A DNA stretch of 64,000 bases from Artemisia argyi (GCA_030686995.1 CM060680.1:199689322-199753321); one strand, 5' to 3'; positions 12,455 through 24,572 are shown, counted from the first letter of the stretch. Program-made: numbers and translations. Notes: generated by a model not told the origin, from the sequence alone.

Positions 12455-12872
12455 CAGGCTTTTAGCGAATCCTTAGTCTAGCTAGCAAGCATTTTGCGTA
12501 TATGTCCACTATATCTTTAGTTGAACTTAAACCTATGATCTCACCAGCGAAAGCTGACTTTTAGCACGTTTTCTCAGGTAATTAAGTGTTGAGGTGCATG
12601 CTTGGATTGGAAGGCTCGGCTAAGGCACGCGGTTTATGGATCTATATTTTCTAAACTCTGATAATTAAATTTGGACCTATTGTTATTTTATTTTGGGCCT
12701 GACTCTGAATGATGTTGGGATAAATGTAAACCTTAAAACCCCGTTTTGGTTGTGTTTTTACTATGTTTACTTTATCTCGTTCTATATTGTCTTGTGTTGG
12801 ATACCAATTCCCGTAGCACCCCGAAAGCTTGTTGAGTCTCCCGCTGTATCAAATTTTGGGGGTGTTACTGAT

Positions 12873-12885
12873 TGGTATCAGAGCC
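12873..12885 (+). promoter_or_regulatory. Element C primer binding site (tRNA-iMet)
   Basis: TGGTATCAGAGCC, the exact initiator tRNA-Met complement, three bases after the 5' LTR. Confidence 0.95.
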
Positions 12886-13247
12886 AAGGTTATAGAGAAC
12901 TAGGTAAATAAACGCCTAAACTATAACCGTATTTTTATAGAAAATGATCCTTGACTACCGCCCGCCAGCCCGCCAAGCCGAAGCATCTTCTATTATTTGA
13001 GGTATTATGAGATATTTGAGACTTATTGAGATGACTTGAGGTTTATGGATTTTAGTAATAAGATGGCGTTCTCGAGGATTTATATGGTCTACATGTTTTA
13101 TAAACATTTTAGTAATGCGGTGTTTGAAATTCTTTTATTGAGATTATATATGGAATTATTTGATGAGTATGTTTGGTATGGTATTATGAGTTGCGATTTA
13201 AGTTGTTTTGAAACACTTACACCTACCCTACGCCGTTGTCACAAACC
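12886..13247 (+). other. Element C untranslated leader
   Basis: 362 bp lies between the primer site and the first supportable ATG. I see no coding frame or RNA gene. By position it would hold the packaging signal. Confidence 0.5.
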
Positions 13248-14351
13248 ATGGCCTCCCATATGCCCGATGTCGTCGAGGATATTCTTACTGCACCGGTTTT
13301 ACCTGCACAGTTCACTATGGCATCTGATGACCCTTACCAGATGGCCATGACTCCAGCTACTGTATCACAGGCAGCTTCTACTTCAGCACTACCTGCTGCA
13401 TCTACGCAGGGACCCTCATCTTCTTTAGGGCTCTCTGGTACATCGAGGCAGCTTACTCTTCATCAGGCTTTGGCTCGCGTGGCACCACGCTTTGCCCACC
13501 GAGCTACGGCACGCATGTCAGTATGCCCTACTCCATCACCTTTACAGATTGATGCTCACTCTCTTCTGTCTGAGGCGCCACCCACATCATTGCGTCGTCG
13601 TCCTAGATCACCTACTACATCTTCACATGGTTCACCTAGTAGGAGACGACGAGTGATGAGGTACTCTTCCGATGAGGAGGAGGAGGAGTACGAGGGTGAG
13701 GATGAGGCTGATGACCCTGAGCGGGAGGATGACCCTCAGGAGGCTGAGCATGGTGATGATGATGACCCTGAGGAGGAGGATGACCCTCAGGAGGATGAGA
13801 TGCCTGATGAAGATGATGATGAGTTAGCACCACCAGCTCAGGCTGAGGAGCCTGATTCACCTGTACACCCGATTGAGCCTGATTCACCTGATCATCCGTT
13901 CTTGTTTGAGTTGCCACCTGGTAGTCCCGTAGAGTCGGATGCATCTTCGGAGGTTTCTGCTGAGCATGCAGAGTTGGGTGAGGTTGGCAGGTTGTGGGCT
14001 CGGATTACTGAGCTTAGTGACAGAGTTGCACGTGTATCTGATCGACTTGAGCGAGTTATTGGAGAGTTTTTAGCAGATTTGAGAGTTGATTTGACTGTCG
14101 CTGTGGGCAGGACTACTGAGATGAGGAGAGTTATGATGGATGTCCACGAGCATATCGATAGTTTGCAGCGAGGATTTGTTACTGCTCGTGAGGCCGACCG
14201 CAAGCTTTGGCAAAGGAATCCCGAGCTAGAGAAGGAGGTGGCTGACCTCAAGAGAGACCGAGACACCCATAGCGTGGAGTTAGGATCGTTATGGAGGGAT
14301 CTTGATGGCTTGAGGCAGGAGTTGAGGATTCTCCATCAGCCACGTGGCTAG
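13248..14351 (+). CDS. Element C accessory ORF: acidic, coiled-coil protein of unknown function
   Basis: 367 codons from ATG 13248, which has a good plant start context (AAACCATGG), to TAG at 14349-14351. It lies between the primer site and gag-pol, in the same sense and about 350 bp before gag-pol. Residues 1-135 are Pro/Ser/Thr/Ala-rich with a basic patch (SPSRRRRVMRY). About 139-215 is very acidic (repeats of DDDPEEEDDPQE type, then PDSPVHPIEPDSPDHP). About 246-362 shows heptad spacing of Leu/Val (LWARITELSDRVARV, LEKEVADLKRD), suggesting a coiled coil. No retroviral domain is recognisable. Ogre/Tat elements also carry an ORF before gag, but that is only an analogy and I do not claim homology. 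The open frame in a young element suggests that it is translated. Confidence 0.7.
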   Translation: MASHMPDVVEDILTAPVLPAQFTMASDDPYQMAMTPATVSQAASTSALPAASTQGPSSSLGLSGTSRQLTLHQALARVAPRFAHRATARMSVCPTPSPLQIDAHSLLSEAPPTSLRRRPRSPTTSSHGSPSRRRRVMRYSSDEEEEEYEGEDEADDPEREDDPQEAEHGDDDDPEEEDDPQEDEMPDEDDDELAPPAQAEEPDSPVHPIEPDSPDHPFLFELPPGSPVESDASSEVSAEHAELGEVGRLWARITELSDRVARVSDRLERVIGEFLADLRVDLTVAVGRTTEMRRVMMDVHEHIDSLQRGFVTAREADRKLWQRNPELEKEVADLKRDRDTHSVELGSLWRDLDGLRQELRILHQPRG

Positions 14352-14701
14352 TTGTTTGAGTTATATTATCTTGTTGCTTTCTTAGCCGAGGAGTGTTTGG
14401 TTAGAAAAGCTAGTTATCATATTTTGATGTATTTTGTACGGTATTCGTCTCTTTTGGAACGATTAGTATGGTTTGTGTTATCCGTTAGTTGGAACGATAT
14501 AGATCGCTATTGTATGGTTGATGGTTATTAGTATATGGTATTATGTGATTTGGGTGTTATGGAAATTGAGTCCTTATTCGCTTATGGTTACGTGGCGTGT
14601 TGCTGCTATTCTTTCCATGACTTGATGTCGTTGAGATGTTTTGTTGAGCATATCGATAAGTTCTATTGGAGATTCATGAACTTGTGTGATGTTACAGATC
14701 A
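14352..14701 (+). other. Spacer between accessory ORF and gag-pol
   Basis: 350 bp with no supportable gene. How gag-pol is translated downstream of another ORF (subgenomic RNA, splicing or reinitiation) cannot be read from the sequence. Confidence 0.5.
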
Positions 14702-17700
14702 ATGGCACCCCGTCGAAACCCTGTTAGGTCTACCAGGACTGGTCCTGCTGTGACTACTCCTGCTCGCCGAGGTCGTCGACCTACTCGAAATGTTGAAACC
14801 CCTACTCCTGACAATCTGGACACCACTAACCGTAACAACAGGAATCAAAATGTTGATGTTCAGGGAGACAATGATCATGTTCCACTTAATGCACCTACTG
14901 TGGATCAAGCCATGATCAACCAACTCGTGGAGCAAAGAGTTGCTGAACTACTAGCTGAGTCAAATCATTCCAATAATTCTGCTGGAACTTTTCCACCTGT
15001 TCGTGCTAATGGATGTCAATACAAGGAATTCAAGATTTGTGGACCCATTGAGTTTGGTGGAACTGAAGGAGTGGTTTACTTAGTCAGATGGATTGAGAAG
15101 ACTGAGTCTGTGTTCAATGTCAGTGGTTGTGCGGAGAATGCGAAGGTAAAGTTTGCTTCTTTTACTTTCAAGGACGAAGCTTTGACTTGGTGGAACAACT
15201 ACCGAAATGCAGTTGGGAGTGATGTAGCGTATGCTATGACTTGGGAGCAATTTAAGTCCTTGTTGATTCAGACTTATTGCCCAAGGAATGAGGTCAAGAA
15301 GCTAGAGATTGAGTTTTGGAACCACAAGGTGAAAGGTAATGATATGACGACTTACAATCGTCGTTACCAGGAGTTAGCCTTGTTGTGCCCAGATATGGTG
15401 AAAACCGAGACTCAAAAGATTGAAAGGTATACTGATGGATTGCCTGTAGCTACGAGGAATGATGTAATTTCTGCTAGGCCTGCAAACATCCATGAGGCAA
15501 TCACAATTGCTCAACAACTTATGGATTCGTTGGAATTAGAAGAAGCTGATAAGGAGAAGAATGGAAAGAGAAAGAGAGACCGTCACTCTAAGAGTAATGA
15601 TCACCGAAGCAAGAGACAAGCTAAGGCTTATGCTATTGGGAATGGAGATAAGAAGAATCAGAACGGTGATTCACCCAAGTGTGATCGTTGCCACCAGCAT
15701 CACACTGGATGGTGTAGTGTGAAATGCCAGAATTGCTCAAAGAAAGGACACACAGCTAGGGATTGTAGAGCCCGACCTCTTGCTATGGTTCAAGCTGCTC
15801 CTGAGATGAGAAATAAGGCAAATGTTACTTGTTATGGGTGTGGAAAGAAGGGACATTATAGGAATGAGTGTAGAGAATCGCGGAACCGTGGAAATCAAGG
15901 CTCGGGTGGTAATGGGTACAATTATGGAAACCGTGGAGCTGGAGGAAACCATGGACGTCAAGATAATGGGGACCAACGTGTGGAAGCTGGAGCTGCTCAG
16001 GGAAGAGTGTATGCACTCGAGAACGAGAGAGGAGAAGATCCAAACGTCGTTACCGGTACGTTCCTTCTCAATAATCGTTATGCTTCCATACTATTTGACA
16101 CTGGTGCCGATAGAAGTTTTGTGTCCACTACATTTGCACCCTTACTAGAAAAACCCCCGATGGCCTTAGGAATTGGATATGATATTGAGTTAGCTAATGG
16201 AAACATAGAGAGGATTAATACTATCATTCGAGGTTGTACGTTAAATTTCTTGAACCACCCTTTCAACATAGATCTTCTACCCGTCACGTTAGGAAGTTTT
16301 GATGTAATCATTGGTATGGATTGGTTGTCGAAGTATCGTGCTCACATACTTTGCGACGAGAAGGTCGTGCGCGTACCATACGGAAAGGAAGTCCTAAATA
16401 TATTAGGAGACCGAAAGGATTCTAGGAGCCCATCCCGATTAGCAGTTATATCTTGCACAAAGTTACCGAAGCTAATGGAGAAGGGATGTTACCTTTTCTT
16501 AGCCCAAATTTCTGAGAAGGGCGAGACGAAGAAAAAGGAAAGGTGCATTGGAGATGTGCCTATAATTCGTGATTTTCCTGATGTGTTTCCTGATGATTTG
16601 CCGGGAATCCCGCCGACTAGACAAGTGGAGTTTCAGATTGAGTTGATACCTGGTGCTGCACCTGTAGCACGAGCACCTTATCGTCTTGCACCTACCGAAC
16701 TGGAAGAGTTGTCGAAACAATTGGCGGAGTTAGCCGAAAAGGGATTCATAAGACCAAGTTCTTCACCTTGGGGAGCCCCAGTCTTATTTGTGAAGAAGAA
16801 GGATGGATCGTTTCGTATGTGTATTGATTATAGGGAGTTGAACAAGTTAACGGTGAAGAATCGATACCCGTTACCCAGGATCGATGACTTGTTCGATCAA
16901 CTTCAAGGATCGAGTGTGTATTCGAAGATCGATTTGAGATCGGGATATCATCAACTTAGAGTTCGCGAAGAAGATATTCCGAAAACGGCTTTCAGAACCC
17001 GTTACGGGCATTACGAGTTTCAGGTGATGCCGTTTGGGTTGACTAACGCACCAGCAATATTCATGGATCTCATGAATCGTGTGTGTAAGCCTTACTTAGA
17101 TAAGTTCGTGATTGTATTCATCGATGACATTCTGATTTATTCAAAGAGTGAGAAAGAGCATGAGGAACATTTAAGACTCATTTTGGAATTGCTCAGGAAG
17201 GAGAAACTTTATGCCAAGTTTTCGAAATGCGAATTTTGGATTCCGACAGTACAATTTTTGGGTCATGTGATTGACAGACAAGGAGTCCATGTGGATCCTG
17301 CAAAAATTAAGGCGATAAAAGATTGGGCTGCACCTACAACCCCGACCGAAGTTCGTCAATTTTTGGGTTTAGCTGGTTATTACCGAAGATTCATTGAGGG
17401 ATTTTCGAAGATAGCTAAACCATTGACCAAATTGACTCAAAAGAGTGTTACGTATGAATGGGGAGATAAAGAAGAGGAAGCGTTTCAATTGCTTAAGAAA
17501 ATGTTGTGTAGTGCTCCTATCTTAGCGTTACCAGAAGGTAACGAGGACTTCGTCGTCTATTGTGACGCCTCACATAAAGGTTTAGGAGCCGTGTTAATGC
17601 AACGAGAGAAGGTGATAGCCTATGCTTCCCGACAACTCAAAAAGCATGAGAAAAACTACACTACCCACGATTTGGAACTAGGTGCTGTAGTTTTTGCTTT

Positions 17701-19390
17701 AAGAATATGGAGACATTACTTATACGGAACCAAATGTGTTGTATTTACTGACCATAAAAGTCTACAACACATCTTGAATCAAAAAGAGCTCAACATGAGA
17801 CAGCGACGTTGGATCGAGTTGCTAAGCGATTATGATTGTGAAATTCGCTACCACCCTGGTAAAGCAAACGTTGTTGCTGATGCTCTTAGTCGAAAGGAAA
17901 GAATACAACCATTACGAGTTAGGTCATTAGGAATGACTATCGTATCGCCATTACCGTCTCAAATACTTGAAGCTCAAACGGAAGTGATGAAGGCAAAAAA
18001 TAGACCTGCCGAGAATATATTTGGGATGGCTGATAACGAGAAAGGAATTGTTAAGCGTTCTGATGGATTATTATGTTTTGGAGATCGGATTTGGGTACCT
18101 TTACATGGAGGAATTCGGGAATTGATTATGCATGAGTCGCATAAGTCAAAGTACTCCATTCATCCTGGTTCCGATAAAATGTATCAGGATCTTAAGAAGT
18201 TCTATTGGTGGCCAAATATGAAGGTAGATATAGCATCGTACGTTAGTAAGTGCTTGACATGCGCCAAGGTTAAGGCTGAACACCAGAGACCGTCAGGACT
18301 ACTAACGCAACCAGAACTTCCAGTCTGGAAATGGGAGCAGATTACTATGGACTTCATTACCAAATTACCGAGAACAGCTAGCGGTTGTGACGTTATCTGG
18401 GTAATTGTGGATCGTCTGACAAAGTCTGCTCATTTCTTAGCTATTAGTGAAGATGATAGTGTGGATAAGCTTGCGAGGTTATATGTGAAGGAAATTATTT
18501 CGCGTCATGGAGTCCCAATATCAATTATTTCAGATCGTGATAGTCGTTTTACGTCAGCTTTGTGGCGATCACTTCAAACGGCTTTGGGGACGAGGCTTGA
18601 TATGAGTACTGCATATCATCCCCAAACCGATGGTCAAAGTGAGAGGACCATCCAGACGTTAGAGGATATGCTTCGTGCATGCATCATAGACTTTGGTAAA
18701 GGCTGGGAGAAGTATTTACCCCTTGCGGAGTTCTCCTATAATAACAGCTACCATACAAGTCTTAAGGCTGCACCATTCGAAGCTTTGTATGGCAGAAAGT
18801 GTCGTTCGCCTATTGGTTGGGCAGAAGTTGGAGATAGTCAACTTACAGGCCCTGAGCTTATTTTGGAAACTACCGAGAAAGTAACTCAGATTCGTGATCG
18901 ATTGCAAGCCGCCAGAGATAGGCAGAAGAGCTACGCCGATCAGAGACGTAAACCTTTAGAGTTCCAGGTTGGAGACAAAGTGATGCTGAAAGTCTCGCCT
19001 TGGAAAGGTGTAATACGTTTCGGGAAACGTGGTAAACTCAACCCACGCTACATTGGACCATTCTTGATCTTAGAAAGAATTGGGCCCGTGGCTTATAGGT
19101 TGGAATTACCGTCCGAACTGAGCAAGGTTCACGCCGTGTTCCACGTGAGTAATTTGAAGAAATGTCTTTCTGATGAAATGCCCGTCATTCCAATGAGGGA
19201 CATTCGTGTTGATGAGAAACTAAATTTCGTGGAGGAACCGATTGAGATTTTAGATCGTGAAGTTAAACGACTCAAGAGGAGTCGCATTCCGCTCGTCAAG
19301 GTTCGTTGGAATTCCCGACATGGACCAGAGTTTACGTGGGAACGTGAGGACGAGTTCAGGAAGAGATATCCGAAGCTTTTCACTTCGTAG
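14702..19390 (+). CDS. Element C gag-pol polyprotein (Ty3/gypsy, chromovirus-like)
   Basis: 1562 residues with no internal stop. Gag capsid homology spans about residues 105-265 ([26 protein letters not shown]). Zinc-knuckle-type cysteines follow at about 327-390, with two clear CX2CX4HX4C units starting at C342 and C377. The aspartic protease motif is [10 protein letters not shown] with D466. Reverse transcriptase has [10 protein letters not shown] and the FIDD active site (D808, D809). RNase H has D955 (VVYCDAS) and FTDHKSLQH. Integrase has an HHCC zinc site (H1144 to C1187) and D1217, D1278, E1314, the last two with D,D35E spacing. GPY/F-type YIGPF is at about 1450, and the last about 55 residues resemble a chromodomain ([17 protein letters not shown]). 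The products are the capsid and enzymes for cytoplasmic cDNA synthesis and nuclear integration. It is followed by the pre-PPT hairpin and polypurine tract. Confidence 0.97.
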   Translation: MAPRRNPVRSTRTGPAVTTPARRGRRPTRNVETPTPDNLDTTNRNNRNQNVDVQGDNDHVPLNAPTVDQAMINQLVEQRVAELLAESNHSNNSAGTFPPVRANGCQYKEFKICGPIEFGGTEGVVYLVRWIEKTESVFNVSGCAENAKVKFASFTFKDEALTWWNNYRNAVGSDVAYAMTWEQFKSLLIQTYCPRNEVKKLEIEFWNHKVKGNDMTTYNRRYQELALLCPDMVKTETQKIERYTDGLPVATRNDVISARPANIHEAITIAQQLMDSLELEEADKEKNGKRKRDRHSKSNDHRSKRQAKAYAIGNGDKKNQNGDSPKCDRCHQHHTGWCSVKCQNCSKKGHTARDCRARPLAMVQAAPEMRNKANVTCYGCGKKGHYRNECRESRNRGNQGSGGNGYNYGNRGAGGNHGRQDNGDQRVEAGAAQGRVYALENERGEDPNVVTGTFLLNNRYASILFDTGADRSFVSTTFAPLLEKPPMALGIGYDIELANGNIERINTIIRGCTLNFLNHPFNIDLLPVTLGSFDVIIGMDWLSKYRAHILCDEKVVRVPYGKEVLNILGDRKDSRSPSRLAVISCTKLPKLMEKGCYLFLAQISEKGETKKKERCIGDVPIIRDFPDVFPDDLPGIPPTRQVEFQIELIPGAAPVARAPYRLAPTELEELSKQLAELAEKGFIRPSSSPWGAPVLFVKKKDGSFRMCIDYRELNKLTVKNRYPLPRIDDLFDQLQGSSVYSKIDLRSGYHQLRVREEDIPKTAFRTRYGHYEFQVMPFGLTNAPAIFMDLMNRVCKPYLDKFVIVFIDDILIYSKSEKEHEEHLRLILELLRKEKLYAKFSKCEFWIPTVQFLGHVIDRQGVHVDPAKIKAIKDWAAPTTPTEVRQFLGLAGYYRRFIEGFSKIAKPLTKLTQKSVTYEWGDKEEEAFQLLKKMLCSAPILALPEGNEDFVVYCDASHKGLGAVLMQREKVIAYASRQLKKHEKNYTTHDLELGAVVFALRIWRHYLYGTKCVVFTDHKSLQHILNQKELNMRQRRWIELLSDYDCEIRYHPGKANVVADALSRKERIQPLRVRSLGMTIVSPLPSQILEAQTEVMKAKNRPAENIFGMADNEKGIVKRSDGLLCFGDRIWVPLHGGIRELIMHESHKSKYSIHPGSDKMYQDLKKFYWWPNMKVDIASYVSKCLTCAKVKAEHQRPSGLLTQPELPVWKWEQITMDFITKLPRTASGCDVIWVIVDRLTKSAHFLAISEDDSVDKLARLYVKEIISRHGVPISIISDRDSRFTSALWRSLQTALGTRLDMSTAYHPQTDGQSERTIQTLEDMLRACIIDFGKGWEKYLPLAEFSYNNSYHTSLKAAPFEALYGRKCRSPIGWAEVGDSQLTGPELILETTEKVTQIRDRLQAARDRQKSYADQRRKPLEFQVGDKVMLKVSPWKGVIRFGKRGKLNPRYIGPFLILERIGPVAYRLELPSELSKVHAVFHVSNLKKCLSDEMPVIPMRDIRVDEKLNFVEEPIEILDREVKRLKRSRIPLVKVRWNSRHGPEFTWEREDEFRKRYPKLFTS

Positions 19391-19407
19391 ATGAAATTTT
19401 TCCGAGT

Positions 19408-19426
19408 GAAACCCGGGACGGGTTTC
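19408..19426 (+). other. Pre-PPT hairpin, element C
   Basis: Stem GAAACCCG, loop GGA, stem CGGGTTTC, 18 bases after the gag-pol stop. It is positionally equivalent to the hairpins of A (24574-24586) and B (6800-6816). Confidence 0.75.
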
Positions 19427-19431
19427 CTTCT

Positions 19432-19444
19432 GAGACGGGGAGGA
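19432..19444 (+). promoter_or_regulatory. Element C polypurine tract
   Basis: GAGACGGGGAGGA directly abuts the 3' LTR start TGTGACA at 19445. Confidence 0.9.
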
Positions 19445-22400
19445 TGTGACAACCGGCAGTTTAGGGAGCTATTTTTAAAACCCGCATTACAACTTAAGTT
19501 CGTTTATAATTTTTATTTGAAATTTTCATTTCACAACGAACTTGTAAGACCTATTTTATGGATGTTTTAATTAATGACGTTATGGAATTCGTGAATTATG
19601 TTCATAATTCATTTTTGGTTATACGATCGGTGATGTATATTTGAATTCTCACTTGGTACTACGTTGACTTTGGCACTAGGATTACCTAACATAGTTTTAT
19701 GATTCGTCTTAACGAGTCCGTTATATATTTTAATTAATTACGAGAGGTTCTCGTGTAATATGGAAATTTTAAAATGAGTTCGGGTTCGGGCCACGTGTTT
19801 TTACAGTTACCCGCGTTACCCGCCCCACCGTAATAATATCCTTATTATTACTATCATTATTATTATCCTTATTATTATTATAACAAAAAAAAAAAAAAAA
19901 AAAAAAAAAGTTAGTATAAGGGGCGTTTGGCCCGGTTTTTACCCACACACACAACACAAACACAAACTCACTTTACTCTCATCTCTCTCTCTTTTCTTCC
20001 CTTGCAAACCCTAGCCGCCGACACTATTTCGGCCAGCCGCCGCCGCACCTCCGGTCACCCAACAAAACTAACACCACCAATTTACTCCTCTCTTTCCCCT
20101 CTTTCTTTTGAGCTAGAACACGCGCTCTAACTCCCACATTAACACCAAATCCGAATCAAATAATCACAAGTTCATCACCATTTTCTTGTTATTTCTTGAG
20201 TACTCTTCGATTTAGTATTGTTTTGGAAGGTAGGATGAGTTTTAACTCAATTTATGGGTTCGAATCGTGACCAAGGGTCACGAATTGATGAGATCCGAAT
20301 GGGTTTTCATTTAAAACGTGATAAGCTTATGGGTTTTTGATGAAACTACGTTTTCATATGGTTTGGTATCCGGGTTTAGTTTTCTTTGTGGGTTCGAACG
20401 AACCGTGAGTCGAAGACTCACGGCTAGATGTGGATACGAGCCACTCGGCTCGTTACTTTTCTTGTTATTTGACCTTGGAATCCTTGTTGGTTCATGTTTG
20501 ATGCTCGACCTTGATGTTTGGGTCACGTTTGGTGATTGATCGTGGCTCGTTGGAGCTTAACCGAGACCCTATGGTCTCGGTGTAATATTATTTTTGGCTC
20601 GGTTGAGAGTTGTATGTGACCATTGGTCCGATTGGTTTGACCCTTGGCTAGCTTGGTTACCGATTTGTATTTGTCGTTGTTATGTGGTGTCGAGACCCAA
20701 GAGGGTGTTTGGGACAGTTTTGGTTGGCTCGTTTGAGCATTTCCGAGACCAAGGTGGTCCTTGGTCGAGTCCTCCTTGACTCGTAATTTCAGCCAAGACC
20801 CAAGTGGGTCACTTGGCTCGGGTATTTGGCTTGGTAAACCGACCCAAATGTTAACCTTGTTGATGTTATTTCTTATATTAATTGTGAGCATATTATTGTC
20901 ATTGTTGTGGTATTATATTTTCGGCCGAATGCTTTTATTGGGTCGAGACCTTTTGAAGTCTCGACAAGGGAATTATTGTAATATTGTGAAGTTGTTGGCG
21001 AAAGTGATATTGGGGACCGGTTATGAGACGGTCGTTAGATGACGGAGATAGGTTAGTCAGGTACCGTAGTCGGACCTTATTGTTGTAGCCCGTGGTTTGA
21101 GATTGTGATTGGACGGAGATTTATTATTTACGACTTTTGCTTATGATTGGACTTGGACAATGAGCCGAGAGTCATGACTTGGACATATGACCATTTCGTA
21201 TAACTCAATAACTATTAAAATTGAAACGGAAATAATAAAACTCGTAATAATAATTATTGATAATATGAACGTTTGTATGAAAGTATATACGTGAATAACG
21301 TATATATAACTATATAAACGCGTATATTAATAATAATAATAATCACGAGTCGTATTATAAATAATACGATTAGATATATATTAGGCTACGAAAGTGGCGT
21401 AATAATATTAAACGTATTGTTATTATAAAAATTGTGTATAAAACGGGAAACTCCCGACAATTATGAAACGTTTAATAAAAAGTCATTCGGATATATAACG
21501 GATAAACTTATTGAGTTAGGCGAAATTGTTGTCACTCGGGTCCAGGTAAGTTATTATTTGTGACGTTCGTGTTGTCACGGATATATGACGACTAATATAG
21601 ACGTTTTCTATAAGTAAATAACCACTTAACCGTAAGGTTGAGCCGGGTTATTTGGTTATATGACACGAACATATTAGTGGGCATCGTATCCTACGACGCC
21701 CACAGGTTGTAGTATATGTAAAGTGTAATAGATTGCGAGTGTATATATCGGGAAATCTGGCCAATTTGACGATATATATGAGGAATTTATTAAACTACGA
21801 TATATACTATATAGTCAATATGTGCTATGTGCTTTATATGTGCTTTAGATTGGGTGTAATCTTGGAACGGTATATTACGTAAATAAATATGAGGATTATC
21901 AAATCGACGGATTTGGTAAACTTTGGCGATTTATTTAAATGATATATTGGGCTAATATTAGATCTATAGTTTATTATATCTTCTACGTGTGATCTTGTTG
22001 GTTTGTTTTGAGTCGACCCACCACCCGTATGGATACCAAACGCAAATACACCAAACTAATACGAAATGGATTTTCGGAAATAAAACGGATTCTCGTCCGG
22101 GTTTGGGAATATTATATATTTGAGGAAATGATTTCTGAAAGAGTTAATATTGTTAGGTCGTGCCAAGTCCGTAGTTGCTGTTTCGTGAGTTATCATACAT
22201 CTTATTTCTACCTACCTCGTCTTGCTATTTTTCTGGACTTGAGGTGAGTCATAGCCCCACTTTTTACTCTTGAACTATGTTTTCAATGATTGGGGTGAGA
22301 AACGTGCAAATCGTTTTACGTGGACTATTATCGCTTTTATATTCTTTCTAAACTTGCTATGCGTATGGACTAGGATCTATTGTCAGCTTTAGTCGCAACT

Positions 22401-23145
22401 TTAGTGTGTACTATTCAAGGTTGGCTTATTTGGTTATTGGTGGATTGTCAGCTTTAGTCACATATATGTTGTGTGTACTATTCAAGGTTGGCTTATTTGG
22501 TTATGTGGAATTGTCAGCTTTAGTCACATATATGTTGTGTGTACTATTCAAGGTTGGCTTATTTAGATACTGTAGCGTGCACCTATAGGTTATTATATTT
22601 CGGAGGTTATCCGAGTTATTATTGGTATTGCGGGGGTTACCCGAATATCTATGTTAGTACGGAAGGGTATCCGTGTGTTTTGTTTGTACGGAAGGGTATC
22701 CGTGTGTTATGTTGGAGCGGAGGGTATCCGCAGGCTTTTAGCGAATCCTTAGTCTAGCTAGCAAGCATTTTGCGTATATGTCCACTATATCTTTAGTTGA
22801 ACTTAAACCTATGATCTCACCAGCGAAAGCTGACTTTTAGCACGTTTTCTCAGGTAATTAAGTGTTGAGGTGCATGCTTGGATTGGAAGGCTCGGCTAAG
22901 GCACGCGGTTTATGGATCTATATTTTCTAAACTCTGATAATTAAATTTGGACCTATTGTTATTTTATTTTGGGCCTGACTCTGAATGATGTTGGGATAAA
23001 TGTAAACCTTAAAACCCCGTTTTGGTTGTGTTTTTACTATGTTTACTTTATCTCGTTCTATATTGTCTTGTGTTGGATACCAATTCCCGTAGCACCCCGA
23101 AAGCTTGTTGAGTCTTCCGCTGTATCAAATTTTGGGGGTGTTACA
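19445..23145 (+). repeat. Element C 3' LTR
   Basis: 3701 bp, TGTGACA to TGTTACA, about 99.5% identical by eye to 9172-12869. The poly-A run near 19885 is longer and one AAT unit run near 21330 is shorter than in the 5' copy. It carries the same hairpin and tandem-repeat features. Confidence 0.95.
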
Positions 23146-23150
23146 TTTAC
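23146..23150 (+). repeat. Target-site duplication TTTAC, right copy (element C)
   Basis: Matches 9167-9171. Removing one copy joins the two halves of the element B 3' LTR exactly as in its 5' LTR. Confidence 0.93.
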
Positions 23151-24231
23151 GAATTAAAGTGTCCTGGCTCCTCGAACGTTTACTAACATGACTTCTGAAT
23201 TATGTCGGCCCGAACGGTAGTAAACGATATATAAACTATACATGTTTCATGAAACATTTCTTTTCTAAGACTTACACTATACATTGTACCACATCATGGA
23301 CTAAGTGCAAGACATATATATTGGCATGTTTATGTTTCCTTAGACATTATTCCAAACCTAAGTTACAACAATTATTCTAGGTTGCTCGTAGAAGTTCTTA
23401 CGGCATATCCATCATTCTCATTATACATCATCCAACTTAAGGTGAGTTCATAGCCCCACTTTCCATTACTTAATTGTTTTACAAACCCTTGGGGGGAATA
23501 CATGCTATTTTAACCGAGCACAATGTTTTTAAATTGTATGCTTGCCTGATTGTTTTATTATCACTAAGTACCAGCCTTGCTAAACTGAGATCCCTTATTA
23601 TGAACCATTTAATCACTAGCAATAGTGAGCGCAAATATTGTGAATAGGCCTATTGGGATTGACGAATCCCATTTGTATTGACTAAGTTCAAACAAATGCA
23701 TTAATATTTGAGACATTAGGTATGACGGCAAAGTACCTACCGGGATAACTCCGCCGATCGATATTGGTACCCGTTAACGTTTTGGTGTCATAAGCTTAGT
23801 ATTTGATAATAATTGTTCCGGGCGTATAACAACGTGGCCCATCTTTGTTTTCCAAACATTGGTTTGAGTCTATAGCTCACACTACCAACATATTGTGTTC
23901 AAACATTAAACAAACTCTATGAATATCACTCAACCTTTATGTTGACCTCTCAAGCATGTATTTCAGGCTCATGACGATCAAGGATGGCACGGAAGGGCAC
24001 GGATACTCAAGAGGGCTATAAATTTTATTATCATTTGAAAACTCATTTAATGTGATTTGTAAACATGGAACCATTTGGGACCTCATTTTGTAATCTCTGA
24101 TATTTATACAATTTGAATGATAAATCTTTAAAACGACTCAATTGGAGTTCGTTTTCTATTATTGTGACTATTGTGCCGTCGAGTAACACCCAGTTTGAAT
24201 TCCGCTGCAACCATGAATTGGGGGTGTTACA
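23151..24231 (+). repeat. Element B 3' LTR, right part (after element C)
   Basis: Starts GAATTAAAGTGTCC, the continuation of the LTR after GGATTTAC at 9165-9171, and ends GGTGTTACA at 24231. Combined with the left part the 3' LTR is 3417 bp, equal to the 5' LTR minus the 43-bp deletion and small indels. Confidence 0.92.
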
Positions 24232-24236
24232 CCAGG
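24232..24236 (+). repeat. Target-site duplication CCAGG, right copy (element B)
   Basis: Matches the left copy at 1192-1196. Removing one copy restores the integrase codons of element A across the junction. Confidence 0.92.
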
Positions 24237-24572
24237 GTTGGCCCTGTGGCGTACAGACTTGAGCTTCCATCAGAACTTAGTAGTGTACATCCCACTTTCC
24301 ATGTATCCAACCTAAAGAAATGCTTGTCGGATGAATCACTCGTGATTCCACTCGATGAAATTCAACTCAATCACGATCTTCAATTTATTGAGGAACCCGT
24401 AGAAATCATGGACCAAGAGGTCAAACAACTCAAGCAAAGCCGTATTCCAATTGTCAAAGTTCGTTGGAACTCACGACGTGGTCCTGAATACACATGGGAA
24501 CGAGAGGACCAGATACGTAAGAAATACCCACATCTTTTTACCAACGAAGCTTCTACTCCCAAAGCAAATTGA
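24237..24572 (+). pseudogene. Element A: pol C-terminus (GPY/F end and chromodomain-like tail)
   Basis: This is the continuation of the integrase frame that breaks off at 1196; removing the 23-kb insertion and one 5-bp duplication joins the two halves without a frameshift. It starts with [15 protein letters not shown], passes [12 protein letters not shown], and ends with a chromodomain-like segment (KVRWNSRRGPEYTWERED) typical of chromoviral integrases, which target chromatin. The stop is TGA at 24570-24572 and is directly followed by the pre-PPT hairpin and polypurine tract of the same element. This half has no stop codons, so the decay seen upstream is confined to the other half. Confidence 0.88.

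Larger units (their letters stand above)
9172..12869 (+). repeat. Element C 5' LTR
   Basis: Starts TGTGACAACCGG. The last base is T (GTGTTACT) where the 3' LTR has A (GTGTTACA), so the canonical CA end has been lost by one substitution in this copy. It contains a gene-like CT-rich leader near 9660-9900, a hairpin-dense stretch (9986-10686), a 66-bp tandem repeat (12103-12298) and five small hairpin units (12325-12454). Confidence 0.93.
9172..23145 (+). mobile_element. Element C: complete young Ty3/gypsy (Tekay-like) retrotransposon, 13974 bp
   Basis: It has a 3698-bp 5' LTR, a tRNA-Met-type primer site, an accessory ORF, one uninterrupted gag-pol ORF, a pre-PPT hairpin, a polypurine tract and a 3701-bp 3' LTR, flanked by TTTAC duplications. 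By eye the LTRs differ at about 18 substitutions plus length changes in a poly-A run and an AAT run (about 0.5%). All catalytic residues I could check are present, so it is probably autonomous or only recently inactive. The chromodomain-like C-terminus and protease-RT-RNase H-integrase order point to a chromovirus of the Tekay/Del type (family knowledge). Confidence 0.95.
1197..24231 (+). mobile_element. Element B: non-autonomous (LARD-like) gypsy LTR element, split by element C
   Basis: Boundaries are TGTAACA at the left and TGTTACA at the right, flanked by CCAGG. Without nested element C and its duplication, B is about 9056 bp: a 3462-bp 5' LTR, a 2177-bp internal region and a 3417-bp 3' LTR. 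The internal region has a tRNA-Met-type primer site and a polypurine tract but no gag or pol frame, so the element must have been moved in trans. Its LTRs belong to the same family as the 3' LTR of element A, into which it jumped, so an A-like copy is the obvious helper (inference). By eye its two LTRs differ at about 35 positions (about 1%). Confidence 0.92.

Noticed and set aside
13636..14266. Minus-strand frames of 102 and 124 codons opposite the element C accessory ORF
   Set aside because: They mirror the biased codons of the acidic sense ORF and have no features of their own.
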